Below are positions 47,360 through 56,428 of a stretch of 64,000 nucleotides of DNA, in pieces (the stretch's first letter is position 1; each line of letters starts with the position of its first letter). A model generated the notes under the pieces. It searched no databases. It was not told the DNA's origin and saw nothing but the letters and a program-made list of their open reading frames with translations. The position numbers were made by a program, and so were the translations under genes. This DNA comes from Rhizobium sp. BK316 (lineage in GTDB: Bacteria > Pseudomonadota > Alphaproteobacteria > Rhizobiales > Rhizobiaceae), in NCBI RefSeq assembly GCF_014193695.1, contig NZ_JACHZR010000001.1:1029309-1093308 (forward strand), in the 5' to 3' direction.

Positions 47360-48256
47360 TCAATTCCAGTGGCTTGAGGGGCGCAGGCGCATGCTTCCGG
47401 AGAGGATTTCGCCGGGTTGCAACACCTTCAGCTCGCCGAGATCAGGCAGGTTATGTCCATTGGCCAGATGGGTCATAGGCTCGAAGCAAAAGTAGTCGCG
47501 CTTAAAGCCTGGATCGAAGGTCGTGTCCGACACGAATACAAAGGCGTGCTTGAAGATTGCGTCAGCGGTCAGATGCAGCGATGTGTGCCACTCCGGCCAC
47601 GCTATAAATGCCTCGCCGCTCCAATCCTCGAAACCGTTGTTGACCCATCGATGCGGTAGCTTCGCTGGTGAACTGAAATCAAGATCTGGCGGAATTTCGG
47701 TTTGCTCACCCGGCAGCCAACCTTCCACTTCCGTCCAGAATTTTCGGGCAGGCGCGAGCAACGTGGTGTTGGGCGTCATCGGGAAATAGGGATGCCAGCC
47801 CAGCCCGAACGGCATAGCTCGTTCGCCACGGTTTTCGACCGTCAGCGTCATCGTCAGGCTCTCCCCACTTAGAGCAAAGTGCTGATGCGCCCGATATTCG
47901 TAAGGGGTTGCACCGCCCCGATGGGTAAAGCTCATCTCGACCGAGGTGGGCGTTTGTCTTCCCAGCGACCACTCCGCTTGCCATCCTTCACCATGCAGAT
48001 AATGCTTGTCCCACTCGGTATTCGGCCTGAACTGGTAGTCGTTGCCATCGAAGGAAAACCGGTTGTCCTTCACCCGATTGCCGAATGGCAGGAGCGGATA
48101 GCAGGACGATCCCAATGCATTTGCGTCGTCCGACTGGCTGGGGCGTAACAGCGGTACTTTCCCGATACCAACGTCCCGCCAAAAGCCGAGCAAAAGCCCG
48201 CCCTTCGTCGAGACGCGAAGCGAAAGCGGACCAGCTGCGAGGTTGATTACCGACAT
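47360..48256 (-). CDS. Aldose 1-epimerase (galactose mutarotase-like)
   Basis: A 298-residue mutarotase-family protein. Supporting pieces: CYPLLPFGNRVKDNRFSFDG, NTEWDKHYLHGEGWQAEW (catalytic His), MPFGLGWHPYFPMTPNT (second His) and a late FCFEPMTHLANGHNLPD with the general base Glu. The start sits behind AAGGG; the longer open frame overlaps the permease gene. It lies four bases after the permease stop, so it belongs to the ABC importer operon. A mutarotase here argues that the imported compound is an aldose rather than only an aldonate. Confidence 0.9.
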   Translation of the reverse strand: MSVINLAAGPLSLRVSTKGGLLLGFWRDVGIGKVPLLRPSQSDDANALGSSCYPLLPFGNRVKDNRFSFDGNDYQFRPNTEWDKHYLHGEGWQAEWSLGRQTPTSVEMSFTHRGGATPYEYRAHQHFALSGESLTMTLTVENRGERAMPFGLGWHPYFPMTPNTTLLAPARKFWTEVEGWLPGEQTEIPPDLDFSSPAKLPHRWVNNGFEDWSGEAFIAWPEWHTSLHLTADAIFKHAFVFVSDTTFDPGFKRDYFCFEPMTHLANGHNLPDLGELKVLQPGEILSGSMRLRPSSHWN

Positions 48257-48260
48257 GGGC

Positions 48261-49268
48261 TCAACCCTTGTTGCGCGACACGCTGCGCTTGATCGCCTGA
48301 ATATTGGCAAGCACCGCGATAACAATGATCAGACCACGAACGACCTGCTGGAAGAAGGGATTGATCCCCAGCAAGACGAGGCCGTTTCCAATGAGGGTAA
48401 TGACCAACACGCCCAAGAGCGTACCGAGCATTGATCCCCGCCCTCCCGACAGCGAGGTACCGCCGACAACGACTGCCGCGATGACGTCGAATTCGAGGCC
48501 GGTGGCTGCGGTCGCATTGCCTGACCCAAGGCGCGACACCAGCAGAATGCCCGAGATCGCTGCCATAGCACCGGCAATCGCGAAAAGCGTAACGCGGATC
48601 TTCGATACGCTGATACCGCTCAGGAACGCAGCATGCGCATTGCCGCCAATCGCGAAGACCGACCGTCCAAACGCAGTCTTTCGGCTGATGAATGCAAAGA
48701 CTGCGAACAACACCAGCATAATGATCGCCGCAGGCGGGATGCCGAGGACCGAGCGATCCAACGCGTCCAAGGTGTCGTTTCGACCAATCGAAACCGGAAG
48801 CGCGTCCGTCACAAAGAGAGCCGTCCCGCGCAATGCGCTCCAAAGGCCCAACGTCCCGACAAAAGACGGAACATCGAAATACGCCCGCAATGCTCCTGCG
48901 ATAGATCCAAGCAGTGCGCCAACGACAATCGCAAGCGCAAACGCAATCGGAGTGGGAACGCCCCACTGAAGAAAAAACGCCAGGACCACGGAGATGAAAG
49001 CCACCATTGGTCCAACGCTGACATCAATCTCACCGGCAATGATGATCAGCGTTGCTGCCCATGCAGCAATACCGATTGTCGCCGCATCGCGGAGGATGTT
49101 GATCTGATTGTTGAAGGACAGAAAGCCATTCGCCGTCGATGTGAAGACGATGTAGAGTACGACAATTGCAACGAACAGGCTGAGTTCGTTCATGTGTTGA
49201 GAGAAGTTGAAGCCGGATTTGTTCGAGGTCCGGGCGGAAGTGGGCTTTGCAGCCTGGTCGAGTGACAT
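48261..49268 (-). CDS. Ribose-type ABC transporter permease
   Basis: A 335-residue RbsC-family permease with about ten membrane segments. Characteristic stretches are GEIDVSVGPMVAF, the VVGGTSLSGGRGSMLGTLLG segment (about 269-288) and GLVLLGINPFFQQVVRGLII near the end. GGGAG lies before the ATG, twelve bases after the ATPase stop. Together with the ATPase and binding protein genes upstream it forms a carbohydrate uptake importer. Confidence 0.93.
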   Translation of the reverse strand: MSLDQAAKPTSARTSNKSGFNFSQHMNELSLFVAIVVLYIVFTSTANGFLSFNNQINILRDAATIGIAAWAATLIIIAGEIDVSVGPMVAFISVVLAFFLQWGVPTPIAFALAIVVGALLGSIAGALRAYFDVPSFVGTLGLWSALRGTALFVTDALPVSIGRNDTLDALDRSVLGIPPAAIIMLVLFAVFAFISRKTAFGRSVFAIGGNAHAAFLSGISVSKIRVTLFAIAGAMAAISGILLVSRLGSGNATAATGLEFDVIAAVVVGGTSLSGGRGSMLGTLLGVLVITLIGNGLVLLGINPFFQQVVRGLIIVIAVLANIQAIKRSVSRNKG

Positions 49269-49280
49269 CGCGTGTCTCCC

Positions 49281-50879
49281 TCAATGTCCTGCGATGCAGG
49301 CTGCCATCAAGGCGTCCTGATCGATGTTCGGTGATTTGAACTCTTCCTGCAGCGTCCCGTCACGAAGCACGAGAACCCGATCGCAGACGAGAGGCAGCTC
49401 CTCAATCTCGCTCGAGACGAAGATGATGCTGCGCCCTTCGGCGGCGAGCTGACGGATGATTGTGTAGATTTGGGCCTTGGCCTCGACGTCAACGCCACGA
49501 GTGGGCTCATCGAGAAGAAGGACGCGACTGTTGGCGTAAACCCAACGACCAATGACGACCTTCTGCTGATTGCCGCCTGATAGCGTGCCGATAGGAGTAT
49601 CTGTCCGCGCCGTCTTGATATGCAGTCTCTCGATGACTTTGCGCGTGGCTTCTGCGATCAATCTGGAGGAGAGAATGCCATTCCTGCTGACACCCGAAAA
49701 ATTCGTCGACAACGTGTTCTCATCGACCCCAAGGAGCGGGACGATCCCCTCTTCCTTGCGGCTTTCCGGCGTGTATCCGAAACCACGGGATATCATTTTC
49801 TTATAGTGACCGGGCGCCACCGAAACCCCGTCGACAAGCACGTTGCCGTGGTCCTGCATTTGGACACCCATAATCGCTTGCAGAAGCTCGGTACGGCCGG
49901 AACCAAGCAGACCCGCAATGCCCAGAACTTCCCCTGCCTTGAGCGAAAAGGAGATGGAGGCCAGTTTAGGGGACAGAGCAAGGTCCTTTACTTCGAGAAC
50001 GGTCTGTCCCTGGCTTCTGTTTTCGAGTGCGGCCGTCTGAGACGCTTCAGACCCAAGCATAAGCCGGACAATCTCACGCGTGTCGGCACCCTTTACGTCC
50101 ACCGTTTCGATAATGCGGCCATCACGCATAATCGTCGCTGAGTGCGCGATCTGGCGAATTTCGTTCATCCGATGACTGACATAGATGACCGCAATGCCGT
50201 CGGAAGCGATCCGCTTGACGGCCGCCATCACCTTCTCGGCCTCAGCTGCAGCGAGCGAGCTCGTTGGCTCGTCCAGGATAACAAGCTTGGGTTTGCCGAG
50301 CAGTACGCGGGCGATTTCCAGCAGCTGGCGTTCAGCCGGGCTTAGGCTCGCCACCAGGGAATTGGGCGGCCGGTCCAAACCAAGCCGGCCCATCGCCTCG
50401 GAAGCCTCGGCCTCCATATTGGCGTACTGGATGACACCTCCTTTTCGCGGCCAGCGCCCGAGGAAGAGGTTTTCGGCAAGCGACATTCCCGGCACCAGGC
50501 TAAACTCCTGGTAGACGACACGCACTCCCTTATCGAAAGCATCTTGAGCCCGATTTGAGCCTGAATAACGGAGTTCCTCGCCATCAACCGCGACGGTTCC
50601 GGCATCTGGCACTTCGGCTCCAGTCAGGAGCCGGATGAGGGTCGATTTGCCAGCGCCATTTTTGCCCAGAAGGGCTCTAACCTCGCCTGCCGCGACTTCA
50701 AAAGTTGCGTTGTCCAGGGCCAATACGCCCGGGTATTGGCGAGTGCATCCCTTGATTGACGCGATTGAGCGGCGAGCAGCCTCAACCGAGCGCGATATCT
50801 GTGTCATGACATTATCCACCGATGAGTAGACGCCGCCAGTTTCCTGGCGGCCTCGATTGCTTGTCTCGTCAGACGACAT
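49281..50879 (-). CDS. Ribose-type ABC transporter ATP-binding protein (two NBDs)
   Basis: A 532-residue RbsA/XylG-type ATPase with two nucleotide-binding halves. The first has GKNGAGKST, LSPAERQLLEIARVL and LVILDEPTSSLA; the second has the degenerate Walker A GLLGSGRTE usual in this family, then SGGNQQKVVIGRWV and VLLLDEPTRGVD. The first ATG follows the binding-protein stop as TGA-ggc-ATG; an in-frame ATG at 50807 behind GGTGGA gives a more typical length and is possible. It is the second gene of the importer operon. Confidence 0.92.
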   Translation of the reverse strand: MSSDETSNRGRQETGGVYSSVDNVMTQISRSVEAARRSIASIKGCTRQYPGVLALDNATFEVAAGEVRALLGKNGAGKSTLIRLLTGAEVPDAGTVAVDGEELRYSGSNRAQDAFDKGVRVVYQEFSLVPGMSLAENLFLGRWPRKGGVIQYANMEAEASEAMGRLGLDRPPNSLVASLSPAERQLLEIARVLLGKPKLVILDEPTSSLAAAEAEKVMAAVKRIASDGIAVIYVSHRMNEIRQIAHSATIMRDGRIIETVDVKGADTREIVRLMLGSEASQTAALENRSQGQTVLEVKDLALSPKLASISFSLKAGEVLGIAGLLGSGRTELLQAIMGVQMQDHGNVLVDGVSVAPGHYKKMISRGFGYTPESRKEEGIVPLLGVDENTLSTNFSGVSRNGILSSRLIAEATRKVIERLHIKTARTDTPIGTLSGGNQQKVVIGRWVYANSRVLLLDEPTRGVDVEAKAQIYTIIRQLAAEGRSIIFVSSEIEELPLVCDRVLVLRDGTLQEEFKSPNIDQDALMAACIAGH

Positions 50880-50882
50880 GCC

Positions 50883-51863
50883 TCACGGAATACCGTCGGC
50901 ATGCGCCTTGAGCCAAGCCTTGCCGTCGTCGGACGACTTGTAGAGATCGATGTCGTAGGGAACCTTGATCCCCTCCGGCGGCTGGCCATCGATCGACTTG
51001 ATCGCCTGTGCGAGCGCCAGTTTACCGAGGCCCTGGCCCGAAATGTCTACGACTGCCTTGATGACGGTGAAGTCTGCAAGTTCCTGAGCGATCTCCGTGG
51101 TCATATCGCCACCAAAGACGACAACCTTGCCAGTCTTGCCCTGACTCTTGACGGCACGAGCAGCACCAAGCGTAGCGCCGCCGGCTTCACCGAAGAACGC
51201 ATCGATATCGGGGTTGGACGAAAGCATCGTGCTCGCGACGGAAACCGCCTTGTCGAGGATAGCGCCTTCCTGGTTCGCAACGATCTGAGCGCCCGGAATC
51301 TTGGCCTTCAGCGCTTCCTCGAAGCCCTTGCGGCGGGTAACGCAGACTTCGACGAATTCGCAGTTGAGAACAGCGATTTTCGGCGCGTCCTTCTTCTCGG
51401 CGATGAAGTAATCGGCAGCCGCATCACCGAGTTTATGCCCGAAATCATAGGGGTCGCCGACGGCATAGGCCGAGATGTATTCCTTCATGTCGGCGTCGTT
51501 CAAGCACGTGTTGTAGCAGACGACCGGGATACCAGCTTCATGAGCGCGGCGAATTGCTCGGTAGGAGCCGTCAGCGGAAACCGGCGAAACGATGATCGCC
51601 TGTACGCCGGACGAAATCAGCGAATCGATGAAAGAGGATTCTTTGCTCACATCCCCTTGCGCATTGGTCTCAACGATATCGAGCTTCCGACCGGCGTCGT
51701 TCGCGCCGGTTTGGATGCCTTTGCGGACACCAGCGTAGAAGCCTTGCGCATCCATGTAGATGGCACCAACTTTGAGATCTTTGTCCTGGGCATAGACCGG
51801 CGTGACAAACGCGGCGCTGAACGTGCTTAGCGCCAAGACGGCAGCTTGCTTGATGAGCTTCAT
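50883..51863 (-). CDS. Ribose-type ABC transporter sugar-binding protein
   Basis: A 326-residue periplasmic binding protein with a signal peptide (about 1-25, ending PVYAQ). The fold is that of the RbsB/LacI-like family: VGAIYMDAQGFYAGVRKGIQ, QAIIVSPVSADGSYRAI, AHEAGIPVVCYNTC and GKVVVFGGDMTTE. It contains several Cys (CLNDAD, CEFVEVCVTRRKG) that might form a disulfide. It is the first gene of the importer operon and is divergent from the FadR-type regulator. The ligand is probably an aldose or related sugar. Confidence 0.92.
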   Translation of the reverse strand: MKLIKQAAVLALSTFSAAFVTPVYAQDKDLKVGAIYMDAQGFYAGVRKGIQTGANDAGRKLDIVETNAQGDVSKESSFIDSLISSGVQAIIVSPVSADGSYRAIRRAHEAGIPVVCYNTCLNDADMKEYISAYAVGDPYDFGHKLGDAAADYFIAEKKDAPKIAVLNCEFVEVCVTRRKGFEEALKAKIPGAQIVANQEGAILDKAVSVASTMLSSNPDIDAFFGEAGGATLGAARAVKSQGKTGKVVVFGGDMTTEIAQELADFTVIKAVVDISGQGLGKLALAQAIKSIDGQPPEGIKVPYDIDLYKSSDDGKAWLKAHADGIP

Positions 51864-52094
51864 CGCTCCCTCCCTATTGATTGCAGAAAATCATTGAACT
51901 CGGGCGTGCCGGGCTCATGCAGACGAGCAAACAATATTATGGGTACGATTAATGTCAATATAAATACGATTTATTTTTTTATAAGTGTGGTTTTTTCAGC
52001 TAGTTTCGTGCTAGTTGAGTATGATTAGGAACGAGCGGAAATGAACCGGCAGTCACCGTGAAAGAGTGGCGTAAAACGAGGAGTTCAGGGGAAA
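51864..52094. promoter_or_regulatory. Divergent promoter region of the sugar locus
   Basis: A markedly AT-rich 231-base gap between the binding-protein gene and the FadR-type regulator. It holds two direct copies of TACGATT (about 51946 and 51966) and a CTAG-TTTCGTG-CTAG dyad (about 52000), which are candidate regulator sites. Confidence 0.45.
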
Positions 52095-52856
52095 ATGATG
52101 CGAACCGATAGAAAGTTGACTGAGAGTGGAGAGGAGATTGCCGGTCGTGGAAAACGCTCGGTCCGCGAAGCGTTGCTCACGCAACTCGTCGAGCAGATCG
52201 TCTCGGGAAAACTGCCGGAAGGTTCGACGCTTCCTAACGAAGCGGACCTGACTGAAAAGTTCGGGGTCAGTCGTACAAGCCTACGTGAGGCAATGCAGTA
52301 TCTTGTGGCTCTGGGAATGACCCGCTCCCGCACGCGAGCGGGGACGACTGTCCTCCCACGCGAGAATTGGAACTATCTGGATCCGCTTGTCCTGGACGTG
52401 ATGTTGTCCATGGGCGGCGATGAAGCCTTCTACACATCATTGATCGACGCACGACATCTGCTGGAGCCTGCAGCCGCGGCGCAGGCGGCCACGAACGCCA
52501 CGGCCAAGCAGCTGGCACGCATCGCACAGGCCTACGAAGACATGGTCGATGCCAATGCCCGCGACAACGAAGAATGGAGCCGGGCAGATTTGGATTTTCA
52601 CACCGCGATTATCAATGCCAGCGGCAACTGGGTCTACCGGCAGTTCGCGACTGCTATTCGGGCTGCTTTGCTCGCCAGTTTCCGTCTCACAAATCGTGCC
52701 AGCCAGTCTCACGAACAAGCTCTCGATAAGCATCATATCGTCCTTGATGCTATCCGGATGAGAGATCCGGACGCTGCGCGCAAAGCGATGGAGGCGCTCA
52801 TCGGCGTTGCACGAGCAGAGATCACTGACGCCTTGAGATCCAGCAAGCCCGGATAA
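52095..52856 (+). CDS. FadR-subfamily GntR regulator of the sugar locus
   Basis: A 253-residue GntR regulator with an N-terminal winged helix (VREALLTQLVEQIVSGKLPE; NEADLTEKFGVSRTSLREAM, about 24-70) and an FCD ligand domain (about 105-235) containing DARHLLEPAAAAQA, ADLDFHTAIINASGN and DKHHIVLDAIRMRD with the metal-binding Asp and His residues. The arrangement resembles DgoR, the galactonate-responsive repressor, but the symbol is not assigned. It is divergent from the importer operon and should control it. Two adjacent ATG codons follow AGGGGAAA; either can be the start. Confidence 0.9.
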   Translation: MMRTDRKLTESGEEIAGRGKRSVREALLTQLVEQIVSGKLPEGSTLPNEADLTEKFGVSRTSLREAMQYLVALGMTRSRTRAGTTVLPRENWNYLDPLVLDVMLSMGGDEAFYTSLIDARHLLEPAAAAQAATNATAKQLARIAQAYEDMVDANARDNEEWSRADLDFHTAIINASGNWVYRQFATAIRAALLASFRLTNRASQSHEQALDKHHIVLDAIRMRDPDAARKAMEALIGVARAEITDALRSSKPG

Positions 52857-53095
52857 GATTATTTTCAGCTTCTGGCGTCCCCCGAAATTTGCGCTCGCCT
52901 ACAGTGCGCATCCGTTTGAGATTAAACGACTTCGCCGGCACTGGTTCCTCCACCAGCAGCCTGCTGAGACCGCTGGTCAGGTTTTACCAGCGGGCGTATA
53001 CTCTTCACGCGTGCAGCTTTCGGTCCCATGGCCCCGTTGTTCGCGGGTGTCCATTCTGATCGTTGCTGTCCACAGCAAGATCGGGGGGAACTGTC

Positions 53096-53932
53096 ATGAC
53101 ACGTTTTATGGCGCATTTTCATGTGATCGCGGGAGGTAACGCGAACGCGGCCTACCCGAACGTGCGTCGCATCGGCGCGGCCGATGTCGTTGCGGCTCTG
53201 CGTCAGGGGCTGGCTGATTTTTGGGACAAGCCGTCGCACTACGTCTTTCTTTGCCTGGTCTACCCCGTGGCGGGTCTCGTCATCGCGCGGTGGACATCGG
53301 GCGCCAACATGCTGCCGCTGCTTTTTCCCCTGATGTCGGGCTTTGCCCTCCTCGGTCCGTTCGCCGCACTCGGTCTCTATGAAATCAGCCGCCGGCGGGA
53401 ACTCGGTCTCGATACCTCCTGGCAGCATGCGCTCTCGGTCAGGCATTCTCCTGCGATGCCGGCCATTCTCGTCATCGGCGTCATGCTGGTCGCGATCTTC
53501 GTGGGGTGGCTTTTCACGGCGCAGGAGCTCTATGTCGGCCTGTTCAGGCCCGAGCGGCCGGAATCGCTGTGGAGCTTCTTCAACGAGATCTTCACCACCG
53601 AGCGAGGCTGGCGGCTGATCCTTTACGGCAATGCCGTCGGTTTCGTCTTCGCTCTTGTCGTGCTGTGCACCACGGTCATCGCCTTTCCCCTTCTTCTCGA
53701 TCGCGATACGGGCGTGGCGGCGGCGATATATACGTCGATCAAGGCCGTGGCCACCAACCCTATCGAAATGGTGCTCTGGGGCCTGATCGTCGCGGTGCTT
53801 CTCGCCGCCGGTTTTGCCTTGTTCTTCGCCGGTCTCGCCATCGTCATCCCCGTGCTCGGACACACCACCTGGCATCTCTATCGCAAGGTCGTGGAACCCG
53901 CAGCAGCCTACGGGGCCACAGGCGGGCGCTAA
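53096..53932 (+). CDS. DUF2189 integral membrane protein
   Basis: A 278-residue membrane protein of the DUF2189 family, with about six hydrophobic segments. The N-terminal half of the family pattern is clear: RRIGAADVVAALRQGLADFW, then SHYVFLCLVYPVAGLVI and LLFPLMSGFALLGPFAALGLY. In many alphaproteobacteria such genes lie near terminal oxidase genes, and here it is upstream of, and convergent with, the hydrolase and cox operon. The ATG behind GGGGGA is preferred to a TTG eleven codons earlier. The function is unknown. Confidence 0.8.
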   Translation: MTRFMAHFHVIAGGNANAAYPNVRRIGAADVVAALRQGLADFWDKPSHYVFLCLVYPVAGLVIARWTSGANMLPLLFPLMSGFALLGPFAALGLYEISRRRELGLDTSWQHALSVRHSPAMPAILVIGVMLVAIFVGWLFTAQELYVGLFRPERPESLWSFFNEIFTTERGWRLILYGNAVGFVFALVVLCTTVIAFPLLLDRDTGVAAAIYTSIKAVATNPIEMVLWGLIVAVLLAAGFALFFAGLAIVIPVLGHTTWHLYRKVVEPAAAYGATGGR

Positions 53933-53953
53933 AGCATCCGAGAAGCGAGCGGT

Positions 53954-54577
53954 CTACGAATTGTCCGTGGAATGCTTCTTGCCTGCAAGGCTGGTCGTTG
54001 TGCGATCCAAAAAAATAAGCACGCGAGTGGTCAGTAGAGCGGTCGCATCCGCATCATAGGACGACAGCGAGCTGTCGGCGAAGTAGTGTTGATCGCCGGG
54101 GTACAGGAAAAGCTCCGCGTCCTCGACCTTCTCTACGATCTCGCGGGCGGCGTCGATGTCCCCCTCGCCGACAAAGACCGGATCGTTGTCCATACCGTGA
54201 ATCTGGACCGGCACGCCGTCCGGCCAGGGTCCGAAGGCCCACTCGCCACTGATCGGCAGGCAGGAATAGAAGAGCAGAGCTCCGCGCGTTCCGGGCCGCG
54301 TCTGCGCCAGCTTCTGTGCCGGCAGCACGCCAAATGAGAACCCGGCATAGACAAGTCCGGGAGGCAGTTCATCGGCGACGCGGACGCCGCGCTCCCTCAT
54401 GGCGTCGAATCCGACCTCACCAATATAGGCGAGCCCTTCTTCGATGCTTGGAAACGTGCGTCCCTCGAAGAGATCAGGCGTGTGCACGATATGGCCGTTT
54501 GCCCTGATGGCGTCGGCGAACGCGCGCACACCCGAGGTCAGCCCCTGTGCGTGATGGAACAACAAGACCTCGGCCAT
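53954..54577 (-). CDS. Dienelactone hydrolase family protein
   Basis: A 207-residue alpha/beta hydrolase. The opening VLLFHHAQGLTSGVRAFAD, the nucleophile elbow AGFSFGVLPAQ, VPVQIHGMDNDPVF and the late PGDQHYFAD with catalytic His fit the DLH family. The nucleophile is Ser, while classical dienelactone hydrolases use Cys, so a different esterase substrate is likely. It lies 27 bases downstream of the cytochrome oxidase subunit IV gene, on the same strand, and may be the last gene of that operon. GGGAGAAAG precedes the ATG. Confidence 0.8.
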   Translation of the reverse strand: MAEVLLFHHAQGLTSGVRAFADAIRANGHIVHTPDLFEGRTFPSIEEGLAYIGEVGFDAMRERGVRVADELPPGLVYAGFSFGVLPAQKLAQTRPGTRGALLFYSCLPISGEWAFGPWPDGVPVQIHGMDNDPVFVGEGDIDAAREIVEKVEDAELFLYPGDQHYFADSSLSSYDADATALLTTRVLIFLDRTTTSLAGKKHSTDNS

Positions 54578-54604
54578 ACAAAACTTTCTCCCGATGATCG
54601 CTAT

Positions 54605-54970
54605 CTACGGCGCCGCACCAAAGAAGGCGAGCCGGGTGAAGATCGTATAGTCCGCTTCCGATACCATGAGTGCCACGAAAACCAACACCAATAGCGGCGG
54701 CAGCAGGATGGCATAGACCAGCGCCAGCCGTTCCCAGGCCATGTGCATGAAGACGGCGACGATCAGGCCGGCCTTCAGCATCATGAACAGCAGGATCAGC
54801 GTCCACCTGAGATAGCCCTGGATGCCGAGATAATCGACCATATAGGAAAAGGCGCTGAGCACGAAGAGCAGACCCCAGACCAGGAGATAGAGCCGGATCG
54901 GATGCTGCTGTCCGGTATGTGCTTGAACATGTGCCAGTTGGGTTTGCGCATGCGCCGTTGTCTCGCTCAT
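54605..54970 (-). CDS. Cytochrome c oxidase subunit IV-type membrane protein
   Basis: A 121-residue protein with three membrane helices, matching the prokaryotic COX4/CyoD-like family: LYLLVWGLLFVLSAFSYMVD, LILLFMMLKAGLIVAVFMHM and YAILLPPLLVLVFVALMV. The N-terminus is rich in His and Gln. It follows the coxP-type gene by seven bases and is the fifth oxidase gene. Such subunits assist assembly of subunit I and carry no redox centre. Confidence 0.88.
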   Translation of the reverse strand: MSETTAHAQTQLAHVQAHTGQQHPIRLYLLVWGLLFVLSAFSYMVDYLGIQGYLRWTLILLFMMLKAGLIVAVFMHMAWERLALVYAILLPPLLVLVFVALMVSEADYTIFTRLAFFGAAP

Positions 54971-54977
54971 AACGACC

Positions 54978-55697
54978 TCACCACAAATAAAAGAACGCGA
55001 AGATGAAGACCCAGACCAGGTCGACGAAGTGCCAGTAGAGGCCCATGATCTCGACGGCCTCGTAGCGGCCTTTCCGGCTGGTGAAGAAACCGCGCCGTTC
55101 CACGTCGAAATCGCCCCGCCAGACCTTGCGGGCGATGATCAGCAGGAAGATGACACCGATAGTGACATGGGTGCCGTGAAAGCCCGTTATCATGAAGAAG
55201 GTCGATCCGAACTGTGCCGCCCCCCATGGGTTTTCCCAGGGGCGCACGCCTTCGGTGATCAGCTTCGTCCATTCGAAGGCCTGCATGCCGACGAAGGTCG
55301 CCCCGAGAAGTGCTGTCAGCAGCATCAGTATTGCTGTGGTGCGGCGTTCGCGGCGATAGCCGAAATTGACCGCCATCGCCATGGTGCCGCTGCTCGAGAT
55401 CAGCACGAAGGTCATGATCGCGATCAGGATCAGCGGCACATCCTGGCCGCCGATATGGAGCGCGAAGACTTCGCTCGGATTGGGCCAGGGGACCGGCGTC
55501 GACATGCGGGCGGTCATATAGGCGATCAGGAAACAGCCGAAGACGAAAGTGTCGCTGAGCAGAAATATCCACATCATCGCCTTGCCCCAGGAGGCGGTCT
55601 TGAAGGCGCGCTGATCCGAGCTGAAATCGGCCGCGACACCGCGAAGACCTGCCAGCCTGAGGCCGGGCTCGCCATGTGTCTGGACAGGATGTGCCAT
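54978..55697 (-). CDS. coxP: Cytochrome c oxidase subunit III (CoxP-like)
   Basis: A 239-residue COX3-family protein with about five to six helices. The pieces MMWIFLLSDTFVFGCFLIAY, GMQAFEWTKLITEG, FFMITGFHGTHVTIGVIFLL and YWHFVDLVWVFIFAFFYLW are diagnostic. The start is the ATG behind AGGAGATTTGCAG; a TTG two codons upstream is in frame but less likely. It lies eleven bases after another subunit III-type gene (coxO). Naming follows the coxMNOP alternative oxidase of Bradyrhizobium japonicum. Confidence 0.88.
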   Translation of the reverse strand: MAHPVQTHGEPGLRLAGLRGVAADFSSDQRAFKTASWGKAMMWIFLLSDTFVFGCFLIAYMTARMSTPVPWPNPSEVFALHIGGQDVPLILIAIMTFVLISSSGTMAMAVNFGYRRERRTTAILMLLTALLGATFVGMQAFEWTKLITEGVRPWENPWGAAQFGSTFFMITGFHGTHVTIGVIFLLIIARKVWRGDFDVERRGFFTSRKGRYEAVEIMGLYWHFVDLVWVFIFAFFYLW

Positions 55698-55708
55698 CTG
55701 CAAATCTC

Positions 55709-56428
55709 CTAGTTCAGTAATGTGCGGCAGAGATCGACGAAATCATTCGCCCAACCGGCAAAGAGTGCAAAGAGCAGGAGCCAGACGGCGAGCATGAAAT
55801 GCGAATAGATGGCCGAGAGATCGACGCTGAGCTGCAATCTCTCCAGTTGAACGTCGGCTGAAAATGCCCTTACCGTCGTGTGCGCGAGCACAGCAAGCCC
55901 GCCGAGAATATGCAGGCCGTGCAGGCCGGTCAGCATGTAGAAGAAGCTGTTGGCGGGATTGTCGGCAAGCACATAGCCTTCTGCCGTAAGCTCCCGCCAT
56001 GCCTGGATCTGCCCGACGAGAAAGAAGACGGCAAGCGCAAGCCCTGTCACAAGCGCCGGCCTCAGGCTTTCCATGCGACCGTGCCGCGCTTCCCGTTTAG
56101 CCCATTGCAGCGCGGCGCTGCTCAAGGCGAGTGCCGCGGTGTTCACCCAGAGGAGGCGCGGAACCGGCATCCCCCACCAGTCGGCAGAGGCCATGCGCAT
56201 GAAATAGGCGCTGACGGCGAGGCTGAAGATCGCTCCGACGACGCCGAGAAACACGAAAAGACCGATCTTCACTGCCGGCACCGGTAACCGCTGCCACTCG
56301 GCGTCGTCATGAGCCGGCAGCTGCACCGAGCCGGTTTCGAGCCAGGGCTTCGAGGTCAGCCGCTGCCCGGCCAGCCACCAGATGATGATGGCGCCGATTG
56401 CGGCCAGGAAGATCAGCATGACATTCAT
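55709..56428 (-). CDS. coxO: Second cytochrome c oxidase subunit III-type protein (CoxO-like)
   Basis: A 239-residue membrane protein related to COX3 but more divergent. It has about seven hydrophobic segments, with FFYMLTGLHGLHILGGLAVL replacing the classical subunit III helix and a final YSHFMLAVWLLLFALFAGWA. Its ATG overlaps the subunit I stop by four bases and is preceded by GGGAGG. In B. japonicum coxMNOP two subunit III-like genes also follow subunits II and I, which is the basis for the symbol. Confidence 0.82.
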   Translation of the reverse strand: MNVMLIFLAAIGAIIIWWLAGQRLTSKPWLETGSVQLPAHDDAEWQRLPVPAVKIGLFVFLGVVGAIFSLAVSAYFMRMASADWWGMPVPRLLWVNTAALALSSAALQWAKREARHGRMESLRPALVTGLALAVFFLVGQIQAWRELTAEGYVLADNPANSFFYMLTGLHGLHILGGLAVLAHTTVRAFSADVQLERLQLSVDLSAIYSHFMLAVWLLLFALFAGWANDFVDLCRTLLN

